Shown here one piece after another: positions 28,420 through 36,271 of a stretch of 64,000 nt of DNA. Both the position numbers and the translations under genes were made by a program. The stretch covers positions 186,001 through 250,000 of the forward strand of contig CBDAMQ010000027.1 in NCBI GenBank assembly GCA_965197275.1. Reading direction: 5' to 3'. Numbering within the stretch: the stretch's first letter is position 1; every line of letters begins with the position of its first letter. This DNA comes from DASCOT01 sp965197275. GTDB taxonomy: Bacteria > Acidobacteriota > UBA890 > WLXD01. Below the pieces are notes generated by a model. That model was given only the letters and a program-made list of their open reading frames with translations, did no database searches and was not told the DNA's origin.

Positions 28420-28755
28420 CTACCGTCTCGATGCGGGAAGGAGACGCTTGCTGCGCGCTGAGTCGACCAGCTGCTCGAGCCGGGATGCTTCAGCCGTCAG
28501 CGCCGAGCGTCCGAGCTCGGTGAGCTCGTAGTGTCGCCGCCTCTGCGTGTCCGGGTCGTGCTCGTGCACCAGTCCGTCGCGGGAAAGCCGTCGCAGCGAC
28601 CGATACAGGTTGGCCGGATCCATCCGCACCGCTCCCTCCGTTTCCTCGGCGATGCTCTGCAAGATAGCGTAGCCGTGGCAGCGGCCGTCGGCGAGCGCCA
28701 TAAGGATGAGAAAGTCGCGCGGTGCCAGCGGTTCAGAAGGTGCCAGGCTTGTCAT
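28420..28755 (-). CDS. PadR family transcriptional regulator
   Basis: A 111-residue PadR protein from the ATG at 28755 (MTSLAPSEPLAPRDFLILMA); an in-frame ATG at 28806 would add 17 unlikely residues. Typical winged-helix sequence: LADGRCHGYAILQSIAEETE, MDPANLYRSLRRLSRDGLVH and DPDTQRRRHYELTELGRSAL. It is followed 5 bp later by the ADOP permease it presumably represses. AGTC/GACT half-sites upstream are candidate binding sites. Confidence 0.9.
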   Translation of the reverse strand: MTSLAPSEPLAPRDFLILMALADGRCHGYAILQSIAEETEGAVRMDPANLYRSLRRLSRDGLVHEHDPDTQRRRHYELTELGRSALTAEASRLEQLVDSARSKRLLPASRR

Positions 28756-28835
28756 TCGTTGAGCTCCGGAGGCCGAATGGGGGAGGTGAGCATCAAGTCC
28801 CGTCAACGAATGACGCGACCAGAACCGACGTTACA

Positions 28836-28863
28836 AGTCGATCGACTAGTAGTCAAGTGACTA
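28836..28863. promoter_or_regulatory. Candidate PadR operator (two adjacent palindromes)
   Basis: Two dyads lie 81-108 bp upstream of padR: the perfect 12-mer AGTCGATCGACT (28836-28847) and TAGTCA-AG-TGACTA (28850-28863). Together they give four AGTC/GACT half-sites in 28 bp. The position, in the only non-coding space upstream of padR, fits autoregulation. This is an inference from symmetry and position. Confidence 0.5.
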
Positions 28864-29691
28864 TTACGGCGTCGCCGCGACCACAGCCTGTACGACGCGG
28901 ACTCGATCTTCCTCGAGGTTACGTAGCAGGTTGGCGAATTTCGTCGCCGCGTCGTCGCCCATCAGCAGGTGTAGCCCCAGCGGGTTCCAGCCATGGGTCC
29001 GCAGGCGCTCGAGCGCGGAGCGAAAGAAGGTCCGCGAAGCTTCTGTCTTGTCCTCCAGCTGTATCTCAGCGAGTCCGATGTCTGAGAGCACGGCTCGGGC
29101 GGTCGCTAGGTCGACAAGGTGGCTGATGGATGCTTCCGAAGCCCAGGGAACCGGAAGATGCAGTCCCTCAACCGATCCGTCGAAGACATCGTGGAAAGCA
29201 AGCCGACCGCCGGGCTTGAGCACTCGCGTTAGCTCACCATAGAAGCCCGTCTTATCGGCGATGTTCATCTGTACATGTTCGGTCCACACGATGTCGAAGT
29301 GCGCGTCGGGAAAGGGCAACTCGAGCGCGCTTCCGTGACGAAACGACGTCCGCTCCGACAGACCGACGCGTGCCGAGAGCATCTCCGCCACACGGCAGTA
29401 CTCCGCCGTCACGTCCACCCCGACGACTTCGCAACCGACGTTGGCGGCTAGATAGCGGCCGGTACCGCCCAGACCCGAGCCGACGTCGAGGAGCCGGTGC
29501 GTGGGTTCGATCTGCGCCCACCGCGTCAGTTCTTCGGTGGCCCTCCGTCCGCGAATGTGGAACTGGTCCACCGGTGCGAGGTCGTCGACGGTGAGCTGAT
29601 CGAGGTCTATTCCGGCCGCCTCCAGCGCACCGAGAATCCGATTCTCGAGGTCGCCAACCGTGTAGTGGCGCGATACCGAGCTGCTGGTCAT
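28864..29691 (-). CDS. Class I SAM-dependent methyltransferase
   Basis: A 275-residue methyltransferase. SAM motif I is RLLDVGSGLGGTGRYLA (~75), motif II VVGVDVTAEYCRVAE, and the later motifs FDIVWTEHVQMNIAD and LTRVLKPGGRLAFHDVF. The overall pattern (YTVGDLENRIL at the N-terminus, DQFHIRGRRATEELTRWA) is like sarcosine/dimethylglycine- and coclaurine-type N-methyltransferases. The frame is open far upstream, but homology begins at the ATG at 29691. It follows the symporter gene by 29 bp on the same strand; a transported amine might be its substrate, which is speculation. Confidence 0.85.
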   Translation of the reverse strand: MTSSSVSRHYTVGDLENRILGALEAAGIDLDQLTVDDLAPVDQFHIRGRRATEELTRWAQIEPTHRLLDVGSGLGGTGRYLAANVGCEVVGVDVTAEYCRVAEMLSARVGLSERTSFRHGSALELPFPDAHFDIVWTEHVQMNIADKTGFYGELTRVLKPGGRLAFHDVFDGSVEGLHLPVPWASEASISHLVDLATARAVLSDIGLAEIQLEDKTEASRTFFRSALERLRTHGWNPLGLHLLMGDDAATKFANLLRNLEEDRVRVVQAVVAATP

Positions 29692-29720
29692 GGCGAGGAA
29701 TCGGTCGTCGTGAGGCGCGG

Positions 29721-31205
29721 TTACAGGTCCATCACCGCCTCGATATCGGGGTCGAGTCGGGTTGGCTTGCTCAAGCTGGAGATGCCCAGGAACAGCGTCA
29801 GCGAGACGGCGAGCGAGAACGCCCCGATGTCGATGTTGAATGGCATCGTCACGCCCGCCACCTTGACGCCGAAGTTGATCAGCAGGCTGGAGATTACGGC
29901 GACGTTGGCTGCCAAGGGCGTGGCGCGCTTCCAGTTCAGGCCGATGGCGACCACCGGGACCAGCGCGGCCGCGAAGGTGCCCCATCCGAAAGCGCCTAGC
30001 AACGCCACGAGGTCTCCGGTGTAGAGAGCGAAGAGAGCCGCCGCTACCGCGATCGCCACCGTCGTCACTCGCGCCCACAGCAGCTCGCGCTTCGGGCGTT
30101 TGCCGCGCAACGCCCTGGGAAGGTCGTGCACCACGGCTGCGGTGCCGATGTTCAGGAAGCCGTCGGCGGTGGACATGATGGCGGCGAAGAGACCGGCGAA
30201 CACCACCCCGGCGAGCAGAGGATGCGCATAGTTCTGCAAGAACTGGGGCGCTGCTGCGTCCGGGCTGGCGAGAGCCGGATGTACGCCGCTGATCACCAAG
30301 GCGCGCATCACCAGCCCGATGCCGATCCACAGCAGCCCGGACAGCGCGAATCCGGCCGCCGCCACAGGCAGAATGTATCGAGCGTCGCCGATCCGCTTGT
30401 TCATCATGATCTTGGTGATCACGTGCGGCTGGCCGCAACTGCCGAGGCCGAATACGAAGAACCACGACAGACAGCCGATCATGCCGAGCGTGCCCCACGG
30501 CCCGATGGCCTCCGCGTCGTCGGCCAGGATGACCTGGTTCATCTCGGTGATCCCGCCGTCGAAGGTGAACGCCACCGTCAGGAAAACCAGCGCAGCCGCG
30601 ACGATCATCACCGCTCCCTGGATCAGATCGGTGTAGACCGACGCCACGATGCCGCCCGAAACCGAGTAGAACACCAGAACGGCGCACGAGATGAGCACGC
30701 ACAGCTCCAGCCCTACGAATGGCAGCGCGGCCGACTGGCGCAACACTTCCTGCAGCACGATCGCCATGGCCAGAATCTGCGTCGCCAGGTAGCCCATGAC
30801 CCCGAGCAGGATCGCCACCGAGACCCAGGCACGCACGGACTCGCTGCGGTACCTGGCCGCCACCACGTCGGGTAGGGACACGCACTCGCGTAGCTCGGCG
30901 AAGAGCCGGATGCGCTTTCCGAGAAGGGAAAACGAGATCAAGTAGCCGGCTGTGCTGCACACCACCATCCAGACCGAGCTCATGCCCATGCGGTAGACGA
31001 GCCCTGGTCCGCCGACGAACCCGAAGCCGCTGAGGGTGCTCGAGAACACCGCGAAGGCGGTCAGCATCACTCCCAGGTCACGACCGGCCATGAAGAAGTC
31101 GCGCGTGGAGCGGGTTCGGCGCAGGGCCCAGACGCCGACCGAGATGCAGATCAGCATGTAGATCCCGACCGACAGCAGAACGATGGTGCCGCGCGCCCCC
31201 TCCAT
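29721..31205 (-). CDS. Sodium:solute symporter (SSS family)
   Basis: A 494-residue integral membrane protein with about 13 helices of the SSS/LeuT fold. Conserved features include TRSTRDFFMAGRDLGVMLTA, GFGFVGGPGLVYRMG, FYSVSGGIVASVYTDLIQGA, GLGSCGQPHVITKIMMNKR and GLFAAIMSTADGFLNIG (sodium-site region). The start ATG at 31205 overlaps the TGA of the upstream small membrane protein (TGATG), so the two are translationally coupled, like other SSS transporters that carry a small membrane partner. It probably imports an organic acid or proline/choline-like solute. Confidence 0.9.
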   Translation of the reverse strand: MEGARGTIVLLSVGIYMLICISVGVWALRRTRSTRDFFMAGRDLGVMLTAFAVFSSTLSGFGFVGGPGLVYRMGMSSVWMVVCSTAGYLISFSLLGKRIRLFAELRECVSLPDVVAARYRSESVRAWVSVAILLGVMGYLATQILAMAIVLQEVLRQSAALPFVGLELCVLISCAVLVFYSVSGGIVASVYTDLIQGAVMIVAAALVFLTVAFTFDGGITEMNQVILADDAEAIGPWGTLGMIGCLSWFFVFGLGSCGQPHVITKIMMNKRIGDARYILPVAAAGFALSGLLWIGIGLVMRALVISGVHPALASPDAAAPQFLQNYAHPLLAGVVFAGLFAAIMSTADGFLNIGTAAVVHDLPRALRGKRPKRELLWARVTTVAIAVAAALFALYTGDLVALLGAFGWGTFAAALVPVVAIGLNWKRATPLAANVAVISSLLINFGVKVAGVTMPFNIDIGAFSLAVSLTLFLGISSLSKPTRLDPDIEAVMDL

Positions 31206-31777
31206 CAGACCGATCCGCGCTTCCGTCGGTTCTCGTCGACGAGTTGTTTGAACCGGGCGAGGTCGTCGTCCGTGAGGACCCATCGATCGAACATCGTCAT
31301 GTACAAGGCGACGAAGAGGATGGGGAAGAGCCAGACGCCGTAGATCATCCAGGCGGTTGGCAGCGGGAAGCCGCCGAAGAACGGCACCTCGGTGTCTCCG
31401 GCATACCGTGCATAGGTGGCCGTGAGGGCGGCGAACACGATCCCGTAGCCACCGAATCCGATCATCATCCGTCTACTCAGCGGGGTGCCGCTACCTCGCT
31501 TGCCCAGGCCTATCCACACACAGGTCGCCATCATCGCCAGGATCAGCAAGCTCATGACGAAGGCGACCCAGAGCGCGCCACTCTGCGCAGCGATCCCGCC
31601 GGTGCTCTGGAGCATCGAAGCCGACGCCGGGTGTGGTTGCGCTGTGGGCGTCGAAGCTGTCGGTAGCATACGGCTGGCGCTCATCAAGACGACCATGGCA
31701 GTGGCCAACCCCAACAGGACGGAGCCGGCAGCGCTCGAAGAGCGGTGCTGCGTATCGACGGTTCGATCGGCGCTCAC
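31205..31777 (-). CDS. Membrane protein partner of the SSS transporter
   Basis: A 190-residue protein with four helices: ~17-36 (VLLGLATAMVVLMSA), 65-90 (LWVAFVMSLLILAMMATCVW), 107-126 and 141-162 (WMIYGVWLFPILFVALYMTM), ending in the soluble LTDDDLARFKQLVDENRRKR. The last helix plus tail resembles the small subunits placed before SSS symporters. The start is the GTG at 31777, which overlaps the VOC stop (GTGA); the frame upstream of that is antisense-type sequence. It is coupled to both neighbours by overlap. Confidence 0.75.
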   Translation of the reverse strand: MSADRTVDTQHRSSSAAGSVLLGLATAMVVLMSASRMLPTASTPTAQPHPASASMLQSTGGIAAQSGALWVAFVMSLLILAMMATCVWIGLGKRGSGTPLSRRMMIGFGGYGIVFAALTATYARYAGDTEVPFFGGFPLPTAWMIYGVWLFPILFVALYMTMFDRWVLTDDDLARFKQLVDENRRKRGSV

Positions 31778-32121
31778 GGGTTGGGGGGCCGTTCGTGACG
31801 CGGTTCGTACACCCCGAGCTCGCCGCCTCCGGGCAGCTTCAGGGCGGTCACGAGACCCCAACCCTGGTCTTGCACCGGATTGGTTGATACGCCGCGCTCG
31901 CTCATCTGCGCGACGAACGCCGCGACGTCGTCGCACATCAGGTAGAGCTCGTGCACGTTGTTGTTCTCCGATGGATGCACGGCCACCTCCGACGGCGGTA
32001 GGCCGAAGATCAGCCAGCCGTCGCCGACGTCGACGTTCGGTAGGCCGATGACATCGCGCAAGAACTCGCGATCAGCTTCCGAGTCCGTGCTGGAGATGAT
32101 CGCATGTGCTCCGTTGATCAT
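31774..32121 (-). CDS. VOC family protein
   Basis: A 115-residue VOC protein: GAHAIISSTDSEADREFLRD, VDVGDGWLIFGLPPSEVAVH, VHELYLMCDDVAAFVAQMSE and GLVTALKLPGGGELGVYEP. The start is the ATG at 32121 (MINGAH); the longer frame to 32205 is unsupported. It overlaps the following membrane-protein gene by four bases, so it is the first cistron of a VOC/membrane partner/symporter operon. Confidence 0.85.
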   Translation of the reverse strand: MINGAHAIISSTDSEADREFLRDVIGLPNVDVGDGWLIFGLPPSEVAVHPSENNNVHELYLMCDDVAAFVAQMSERGVSTNPVQDQGWGLVTALKLPGGGELGVYEPRHERPPNP

Positions 32122-32227
32122 GGTTGTGTGCCTCGTTGGTGAGGTGCCACCCAGGACGCCGCTCTGGCGACCGGGCGTCCAATCTATCTGGAGGACGCCT
32201 TCCAAGCTCGTCCAGGCCTCAGACTCT

Positions 32228-32261
32228 AGTCACCGAAGGTCATCAGTCACCGAAGGTCATC
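32228..32261. repeat. 17-bp perfect tandem duplication
   Basis: AGTCACCGAAGGTCATC occurs twice head-to-tail (32228-32244 and 32245-32261). It covers the 3' end of the small minus-strand frame below. Because one copy also provides a stop (TAG after GAC), the duplication leaves the encoded C-terminus MTFGD unchanged. It looks like a recent slippage event. Confidence 0.9.
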
Positions 32262-32347
32262 CAGCCGACGAACAGAATCATCACCACCAACAGGTACGCC
32301 AGGGTAATCCACGCCGGGTTACGGCTGATCGCACTCCGGCCGGCCAG
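32243..32347 (-). CDS. Possible 34-residue single-helix membrane peptide
   Basis: A short frame ending at TGA 32245-32243 encodes a positively charged start (AGRSAISRNPAW) and one strong membrane helix (ITLAYLLVVMILFVGWM) with the tail TFGD. The only initiation codon at the right place is a CTG at 32347, which overlaps the end of the AlkD-like gene. It has the shape of a real small membrane protein, but the non-ATG start and lack of homology leave it uncertain. Confidence 0.35.
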   Translation of the reverse strand: MAGRSAISRNPAWITLAYLLVVMILFVGWMTFGD

Positions 32348-32348
32348 T

Positions 32349-33053
32349 TCAGGCGGCGTATAGCTTCTTCGTGAGGTAGTCGCTCGTCAGGTGCTTGAGC
32401 ACATCGAGGGGCTCACAGCCGGTATCGCCATAGTCGACTTCCACGGGCCCGATCGCCTTGGCGGCCCTGATAGCGGCCTTGTTGAGCTTCCGGTTGCGTT
32501 TGCCGATGCCCATGAGCGCTCCGAGCAGGGACTCCTTCACCCAGTTTTCCTCGCCCCGGATCGACTTCTGGATGCGATCGATGTGGGCCAGGAAGAAGTC
32601 GTCGCTGGGGGCCGTTTTGTTCTTGTCCTTGGAAACCTCGTACAACAGCCCGTTGCCGCAGCGACGACGGGTCGCGTCTTTGCTGACGACCCATTCGGAG
32701 GCGAGGTCGACAACAAAGGGCGCCTTGGCCAACGGGGCGCCGCACGCGGAGAACACGTGCGCCAGCATTCCTCCGTTCAGCTGCTCGACCTGCTGTTCGG
32801 CCTGCTCGCGGGTCATCTGCTTCGGATCGTCGATCAGGATCCCGATCACCTTGGCGTCGTAGACGTTCGTCTTCCACAGCACCAGCGAGAGCTTGTGGTC
32901 GCGGCCGATCTGCTTGGCGAGCTTGCGCTGCTGCGTCAGGCCGATGCCGAAGCTCCGGAGGCCGCCGGTATTGACTCCCGGCTTCTTCCAGTTCTTCATG
33001 CCGCGCTCGTTCTTGTTGGCCCTGAGCAGGGCGAGTACCTCTGTCTTGGTCAT
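32349..33053 (-). CDS. DNA alkylation repeat (AlkD-like) protein
   Basis: A 234-residue all-helical protein. It has the pattern of AlkD-type HEAT-like repeat proteins: MTKTEVLALLRANKNERGMK, SFGIGLTQQRKLAKQIGRDH, VLWKTNVYDAKVIGILIDDP, FSACGAPLAKAPFVVDLASE, FFLAHIDRIQKSIRGEENWV and GKRNRKLNKAAIRAAKAIGP. AlkD removes alkylated bases; this protein matches the wider family and its glycosylase activity is not proven. The start is the ATG at 33053 (the frame extends to 33110 without homology). Lys-rich sections suit DNA binding. Confidence 0.8.
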   Translation of the reverse strand: MTKTEVLALLRANKNERGMKNWKKPGVNTGGLRSFGIGLTQQRKLAKQIGRDHKLSLVLWKTNVYDAKVIGILIDDPKQMTREQAEQQVEQLNGGMLAHVFSACGAPLAKAPFVVDLASEWVVSKDATRRRCGNGLLYEVSKDKNKTAPSDDFFLAHIDRIQKSIRGEENWVKESLLGALMGIGKRNRKLNKAAIRAAKAIGPVEVDYGDTGCEPLDVLKHLTSDYLTKKLYAA

Positions 33054-33156
33054 CGTGTGTATTCCTTGAATGGGAGATCGGGCGTGCCGGTCACGCAATG
33101 TGTGCCGCAAGTCGGTCGAGGGTACTTTGAGCCCTAGTTCTCGATCCAGCGGAGTC

Positions 33157-34050
33157 CTAGTGGGGGATCAGCAGATCAACGTTCAGCTCCCAGCCGTCGT
33201 CGGTGCTCCAGCGCCAAATGTGGAGGTAAGAATGTCCCGCCGATGCGTCGCCGAGACGCGCTGTGCCATACGTGTAGCCCAGATCACCCGACTCTGCGAC
33301 CGCGCCACCGGCCGGCTCCCAGCTCTCGGGGCTCGGGGGGATGGAGTCTCGAGCGACGGAGCGGGCGTGGGAACGGGAGCCGTTGCGGAAAACACGGGTC
33401 TGCGACGTGGCGTGACCAGTTTCTGATAGCGCCGCCGTACCTTGCCGATCCAGGTCCATGAGCACCGCCGCTTCCGCGATCGTGTCGACGACCCGCCGCG
33501 CGGCGGGGAGGGCGGGCGCCGGCAAGTGGGTGTCGTCGTCGCCGGGGTCGGGCTCGGGAGACGAGATGCCGACATCGAGAGCAACCCGCAGCGTGCCGTC
33601 GGGTTGCCGCTGCCACATCGAGACGTACTCTCCCCAGCCGACCGCGAGCCCGTCGTTGTTCTTGGCGGTATAGGGACCGAAGGTGAATCCGAGATCCCCA
33701 GTGGCAGAAATGTCCACGAACTCAGGACCCCACTCGAGTGCCCCCGCGTCCGGAGCGGCCCCCATGGCCGCGCGTCCATCCACCGGCAGGGGCCGCAGGA
33801 GAATGGACCGCGGTGCGAGGAACTCGAGAAAAGCATCTCGGGTGCCTGAGCTCTGACTCTGGGCTGCGAACGACAGCTCGGCGGAGCGAATCTCATCCAG
33901 ATACTGAGCCCGCTGAGCGCCACCGCGATCGGGCGTGCAGGCAGCTACGAGCGCGAGGGCGCACGCGGATAGATGCAGCCATAGGCGAGCGTGCGTCGTC
34001 CGGGAGAGATCTCGCTGAGCCCTTCGTCCTCGACCCGCCGAGCCGCTCAC
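33157..34050 (-). CDS. Lipoprotein with two SnoaL/DUF4440-like domains
   Basis: A 297-residue protein. The signal/lipobox is LSACALALVAAC (Cys ~38). Two NTF2-like halves follow: residues ~50-165 (SAELSFAAQSQSSGTRDAFL, GDLGFTFGPYTAKN, GEYVSMWQRQPDGTLRVALD) and ~185-295 (VVDTIAEAAVLMDLD, GDLGYTYGTARLGD, SYLHIWRWSTDDGWELNVDL). The parallel endings show an internal duplication. The second half ends WELNVDLLIPH. Function is unknown. It starts with a GTG that overlaps the upstream gene's TGA (GTGA). Confidence 0.72.
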   Translation of the reverse strand: MSGSAGRGRRAQRDLSRTTHARLWLHLSACALALVAACTPDRGGAQRAQYLDEIRSAELSFAAQSQSSGTRDAFLEFLAPRSILLRPLPVDGRAAMGAAPDAGALEWGPEFVDISATGDLGFTFGPYTAKNNDGLAVGWGEYVSMWQRQPDGTLRVALDVGISSPEPDPGDDDTHLPAPALPAARRVVDTIAEAAVLMDLDRQGTAALSETGHATSQTRVFRNGSRSHARSVARDSIPPSPESWEPAGGAVAESGDLGYTYGTARLGDASAGHSYLHIWRWSTDDGWELNVDLLIPH

Positions 34051-34586
34051 CGCTGCCTAGTGACCAATGCCGCAATCGAGATCAGGTAGATGACAACGAT
34101 GATCGCCGGGATCAGGGTGAAGCGATGATCCGGGAAGAAGAACCAGGCGCTGGTGACCAGCCCCGTACGTACGATGCCGTGGAACAGCGCGACCCAGTGC
34201 TGGATCATCCACGAAAGCGGCACCCACATCAGTCCCGCGAGGATGCCGAGGCTCAGAGGCAGGGAAGATGTCTCCACCAGCCAGAACGGGATGGCGATTC
34301 CCCAGACCAGATTGGCCATGAGGATGTTCATCCCGAAGAGCCCGTCGAGCTCGTTCTTACTTTGCGTGCCGAAAAGGTCTTCGCCGGTGAAGCGAGCGAT
34401 GACGGCGCCGAGGGGGAACACCGCGCCCAGGCAAAGGAAGAGCGCGATCGCGGCGGTGCCCTCGTTTAGCAGTGCGCCGAAGACCCCGGCCGCCGTCCAC
34501 ACGATTGTCCCGGCGATCGGCATCGCCAGCATCGGGCTGCGCCCGAAGTCGGCACGCAGCGCGCTCAGCGTACGATCAGTCGGCAT
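34047..34586 (-). CDS. DUF7010-like membrane protein
   Basis: A 179-residue membrane protein with about six helices. The start LSALRADFGRSPMLAMPIAG, the segments GTIVWTAAGVFGALL and LFLCLGAVFPLGAVIARFTG, and the late LVTSAWFFFPDHRFTLIPAI resemble a family of small integral membrane proteins of unknown role (DUF7010). It is co-translated with the two-domain lipoprotein downstream through a 4-bp overlap. Function cannot be given. Confidence 0.7.
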   Translation of the reverse strand: MPTDRTLSALRADFGRSPMLAMPIAGTIVWTAAGVFGALLNEGTAAIALFLCLGAVFPLGAVIARFTGEDLFGTQSKNELDGLFGMNILMANLVWGIAIPFWLVETSSLPLSLGILAGLMWVPLSWMIQHWVALFHGIVRTGLVTSAWFFFPDHRFTLIPAIIVVIYLISIAALVTRQR

Positions 34587-34636
34587 CGAGTCGACCGTCG
34601 TCCCGGCGGTGTCGCGTGACGCGCTGGTCCACGCGG

Positions 34637-34996
34637 TCAGCGAGCGAATCCACCGAACGGGGCCAGATACGCGGCGCCAAAACCGTCGAGTACGGCACGG
34701 ACTTCGGCGCTCGGCTGTCCGTAGACGGTGAGGCTAGTCGGTTTCGCACATTCGAGGAAGCGCGCCGCGAAATTCGCGTCGAAGGAACCGAGGTGCGTCA
34801 TCACCGCGGCGGAGTCGGCGTAGCGCTCATGAATATGGCACGCACTTCCATCGTCGCTCAGGAACCACTCATAGACCAGTGTTCCGGGCTCGTTGGCCTC
34901 TGTGGCGCCGACCATCTCGCCCATGAGGGCTCGAAAACTCTCCAGTCGACCATCGTGAACATTCACGCGCAGATCCCAGGACACCGCATCGGCCAT
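34637..34996 (-). CDS. Antibiotic-biosynthesis-monooxygenase-like dimeric protein
   Basis: A 119-residue ABM-type ferredoxin-fold protein: VSWDLRVNVHDGRLESFRAL, EPGTLVYEWFLSDDGSACHI, HERYADSAAVMTHLGSFDAN and LTVYGQPSAEVRAVLDGFG. Family members are cofactor-free monooxygenases or stress proteins. The start is the ATG at 34996 (MADAVSW); upstream codons in frame do not look coding. It lies downstream of a VOC gene on the same strand with a 58-bp gap. Confidence 0.85.
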   Translation of the reverse strand: MADAVSWDLRVNVHDGRLESFRALMGEMVGATEANEPGTLVYEWFLSDDGSACHIHERYADSAAVMTHLGSFDANFAARFLECAKPTSLTVYGQPSAEVRAVLDGFGAAYLAPFGGFAR

Positions 34997-35054
34997 GGTG
35001 TAGATCCTCTCTTCTCGGTTAACGGGACCAGGGTCGGGCCTGGTCCGGCATGGG

Positions 35055-35567
35055 CTAGCCAGGGTCGCGGTCGCCCAGCGGGCCGACACCGCCGCGGTAG
35101 CTTACGTCCTGCAGCTGCACAGTGATGTTGTCCGGATCGGTGAAGTAGAGCTCCTTGGTCTCGCCACGAAGGCGGATGTTGGCGTCAACGCCGCGATCGA
35201 CCAGTTTCTGACGGGCGGCGGCGGCGTCGAAGTTCTCGAGCCCCAGACAGAAGTGGTGGATCGATCCGGCGGCGCCGGAAGGGGCCGGATAGATGCCGAG
35301 AAACCCCGCTCCAGTGTCGAGATTCACGCCCGGATCCTGGCGCGTCAGCAGCGGCATGCCGAACAGGTCCTGATAGAAACCGGCTGACCGGGAAATGTCC
35401 TCGACGAAAACCGTCACGTGGTTCATCTGCCGTGCGGCGCCGATCCCCGGCTGTGCTGCTGCGACGCGCGGCACGGCGGCAAGTGCGGTCAGGGTACCCA
35501 GCAGCTCACGGCGCGTGATCTGTCCGTTGTCATATCGGCTGAGCAATTGATCGAGGTCGCTACGCAT
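35055..35567 (-). CDS. VOC family protein with N-terminal leader
   Basis: A 170-residue protein. Residues 1-45 (MRSDLDQLLSRYDNGQITRR, then ELLGTLTALAAVPRVAAAQ) form a leader with a hydrophobic stretch, perhaps a Tat-like export or lipid anchor. A VOC module follows: MNHVTVFVEDISRSAGFYQD, LFGMPLLTRQDPGVNL, HHFCLGLENFDAAAARQKLV and the terminal KELYFTDPDNITVQLQD. His/Glu metal positions are kept (NHVT, VQLQD less clear). The ATG at 35567 has GGAG upstream. It resembles ring-cleaving-dioxygenase-like exported VOC proteins. Confidence 0.82.
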   Translation of the reverse strand: MRSDLDQLLSRYDNGQITRRELLGTLTALAAVPRVAAAQPGIGAARQMNHVTVFVEDISRSAGFYQDLFGMPLLTRQDPGVNLDTGAGFLGIYPAPSGAAGSIHHFCLGLENFDAAAARQKLVDRGVDANIRLRGETKELYFTDPDNITVQLQDVSYRGGVGPLGDRDPG

Positions 35568-35587
35568 CGCTACTCCTGGCGGCGGGG

Positions 35588-35774
35588 TCACTTGAGCTCC
35601 ACGGACACCAGGCTGACGGGGGTCGCGCCGGAGTTCCGGAGCTCGTGTTGGTCGCCCGGCGACTTGACCAGGAACCCGCCGCGATCAGACTTCGTGCACT
35701 GGTACGACGGTTTGCCCGGGCGCTGGCAGCGCAGTTGCCAGGCCCAGCGCGACCGTCAGAGCGAAACGCGTCAC
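35588..35774 (-). pseudogene. Cupin gene remnant with internal deletion
   Basis: A GTG at 35774, overlapping the stop of the rhodanese selenoprotein (GTGA), opens with a signal peptide (TRFALTVALGLATALPAPG) and the start QTVVPVHEV, then meets TGA. In a different frame the last ~36 codons read like a cupin C-terminus (DRGGFLVKSPGDQHELRN, then SGATPVSLVSVELK). The central beta-barrel with the metal ligands is missing, so most of the gene was deleted. The in-frame TGA here is not a selenocysteine site, because nothing conserved follows it in that frame. Confidence 0.65.
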
Positions 35775-36214
35775 GCACCCGCTTTCGGGAAGATCTTCTC
35801 TCCGTCGTAGTCCCTCATGCCGCAGAATCCGTAAACCTCGAAACCGTTCTCCGCCAACAAAGCCGCGGCACGCGCGGCTCGCCCACCGCCGTTTCAAGCG
35901 GTGAGGATCGGACGATCCCTCGGTAGCTCCTCGAGACGGCCCGCGAGCTCGTCGATCGGTATGTTGGTGTAGCCCTCGACCGTACCAAGCTCCTCGAGCT
36001 CGGAAGGCTCGCGCACATCGAGCAGGAAGACGTCCGTGTTGTGGAGCGCACTGGCAAGCTCGTCGCCGGTGAGCTGCTGGGCTTCGGCGGGCGTCTCGGC
36101 GGCGGGCTCATTCACGGGCGGCTCCTCGGCCGGCGGGGCCGACTGGCCCTGACAGCCGACGCCGACAAGCCCGAGCGACAGCACGAGGGCTGCGCGCGAC
36201 CTGGCGTTTTTCAT
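35771..36214 (-). CDS. Selenoprotein: rhodanese-domain lipoprotein with Sec at the catalytic position (Sec107)
   Basis: A 147-residue rhodanese-like protein when the TGA at 35896-35894 is read as selenocysteine. The lipoprotein signal is ALVLSLGLVGVGC (Cys ~20) and the linker is Pro/Glu-rich. The domain shows FLLDVREPSELEELGTVEGY, NIPIDELAGRL and ELPRDRPILTA-U-NGGGRAARAA; the U takes the place of the Cys in the rhodanese loop C-x-x-G-x-R. After it, ALLAENGFEVYGFCGMRDYD completes the fold and ends naturally at 35771. The ATG at 36214 has GGAGGAA upstream. A SECIS-like hairpin follows the UGA. It would be a periplasmic, lipid-anchored sulfur- or selenium-transfer or redox protein. It is divergent from the toxin-antitoxin pair. 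Confidence 0.9.
35861..35896 (-). promoter_or_regulatory. Bacterial SECIS element of the rhodanese gene
   Basis: After UGA (35896-35894) 14 bases are followed by the perfect seven-pair stem AGCCGCG (35879-35873) / CGCGGCU (35867-35861), with loop CGUGC (35872-35868). The loop begins 21 nt after the UGA and has G in its second position. This agrees with the bSECIS model and with the two other elements in the window. Confidence 0.82.
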
Positions 36215-36271
36215 TGGCTTCCTCCAGTTGTGTGGCCCGTCAAGATACATCGTGGCGGAAAGCGGGTCTAT

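Noticed and set aside
29692..30960. N-terminal extension of the methyltransferase frame to 30960
   Set aside because: That part is an off-frame shadow of the sodium:solute symporter; methyltransferase homology starts at the ATG at 29691.
32224..32261. Tandem repeat as the start of a CRISPR or iteron array
   Set aside because: Only two head-to-tail copies with no spacer; it is a simple duplication.
35685..35690. TGA in the cupin remnant as a Sec codon
   Set aside because: No conserved residues follow in that frame and the cupin C-terminus lies in another frame; it is a deletion scar.
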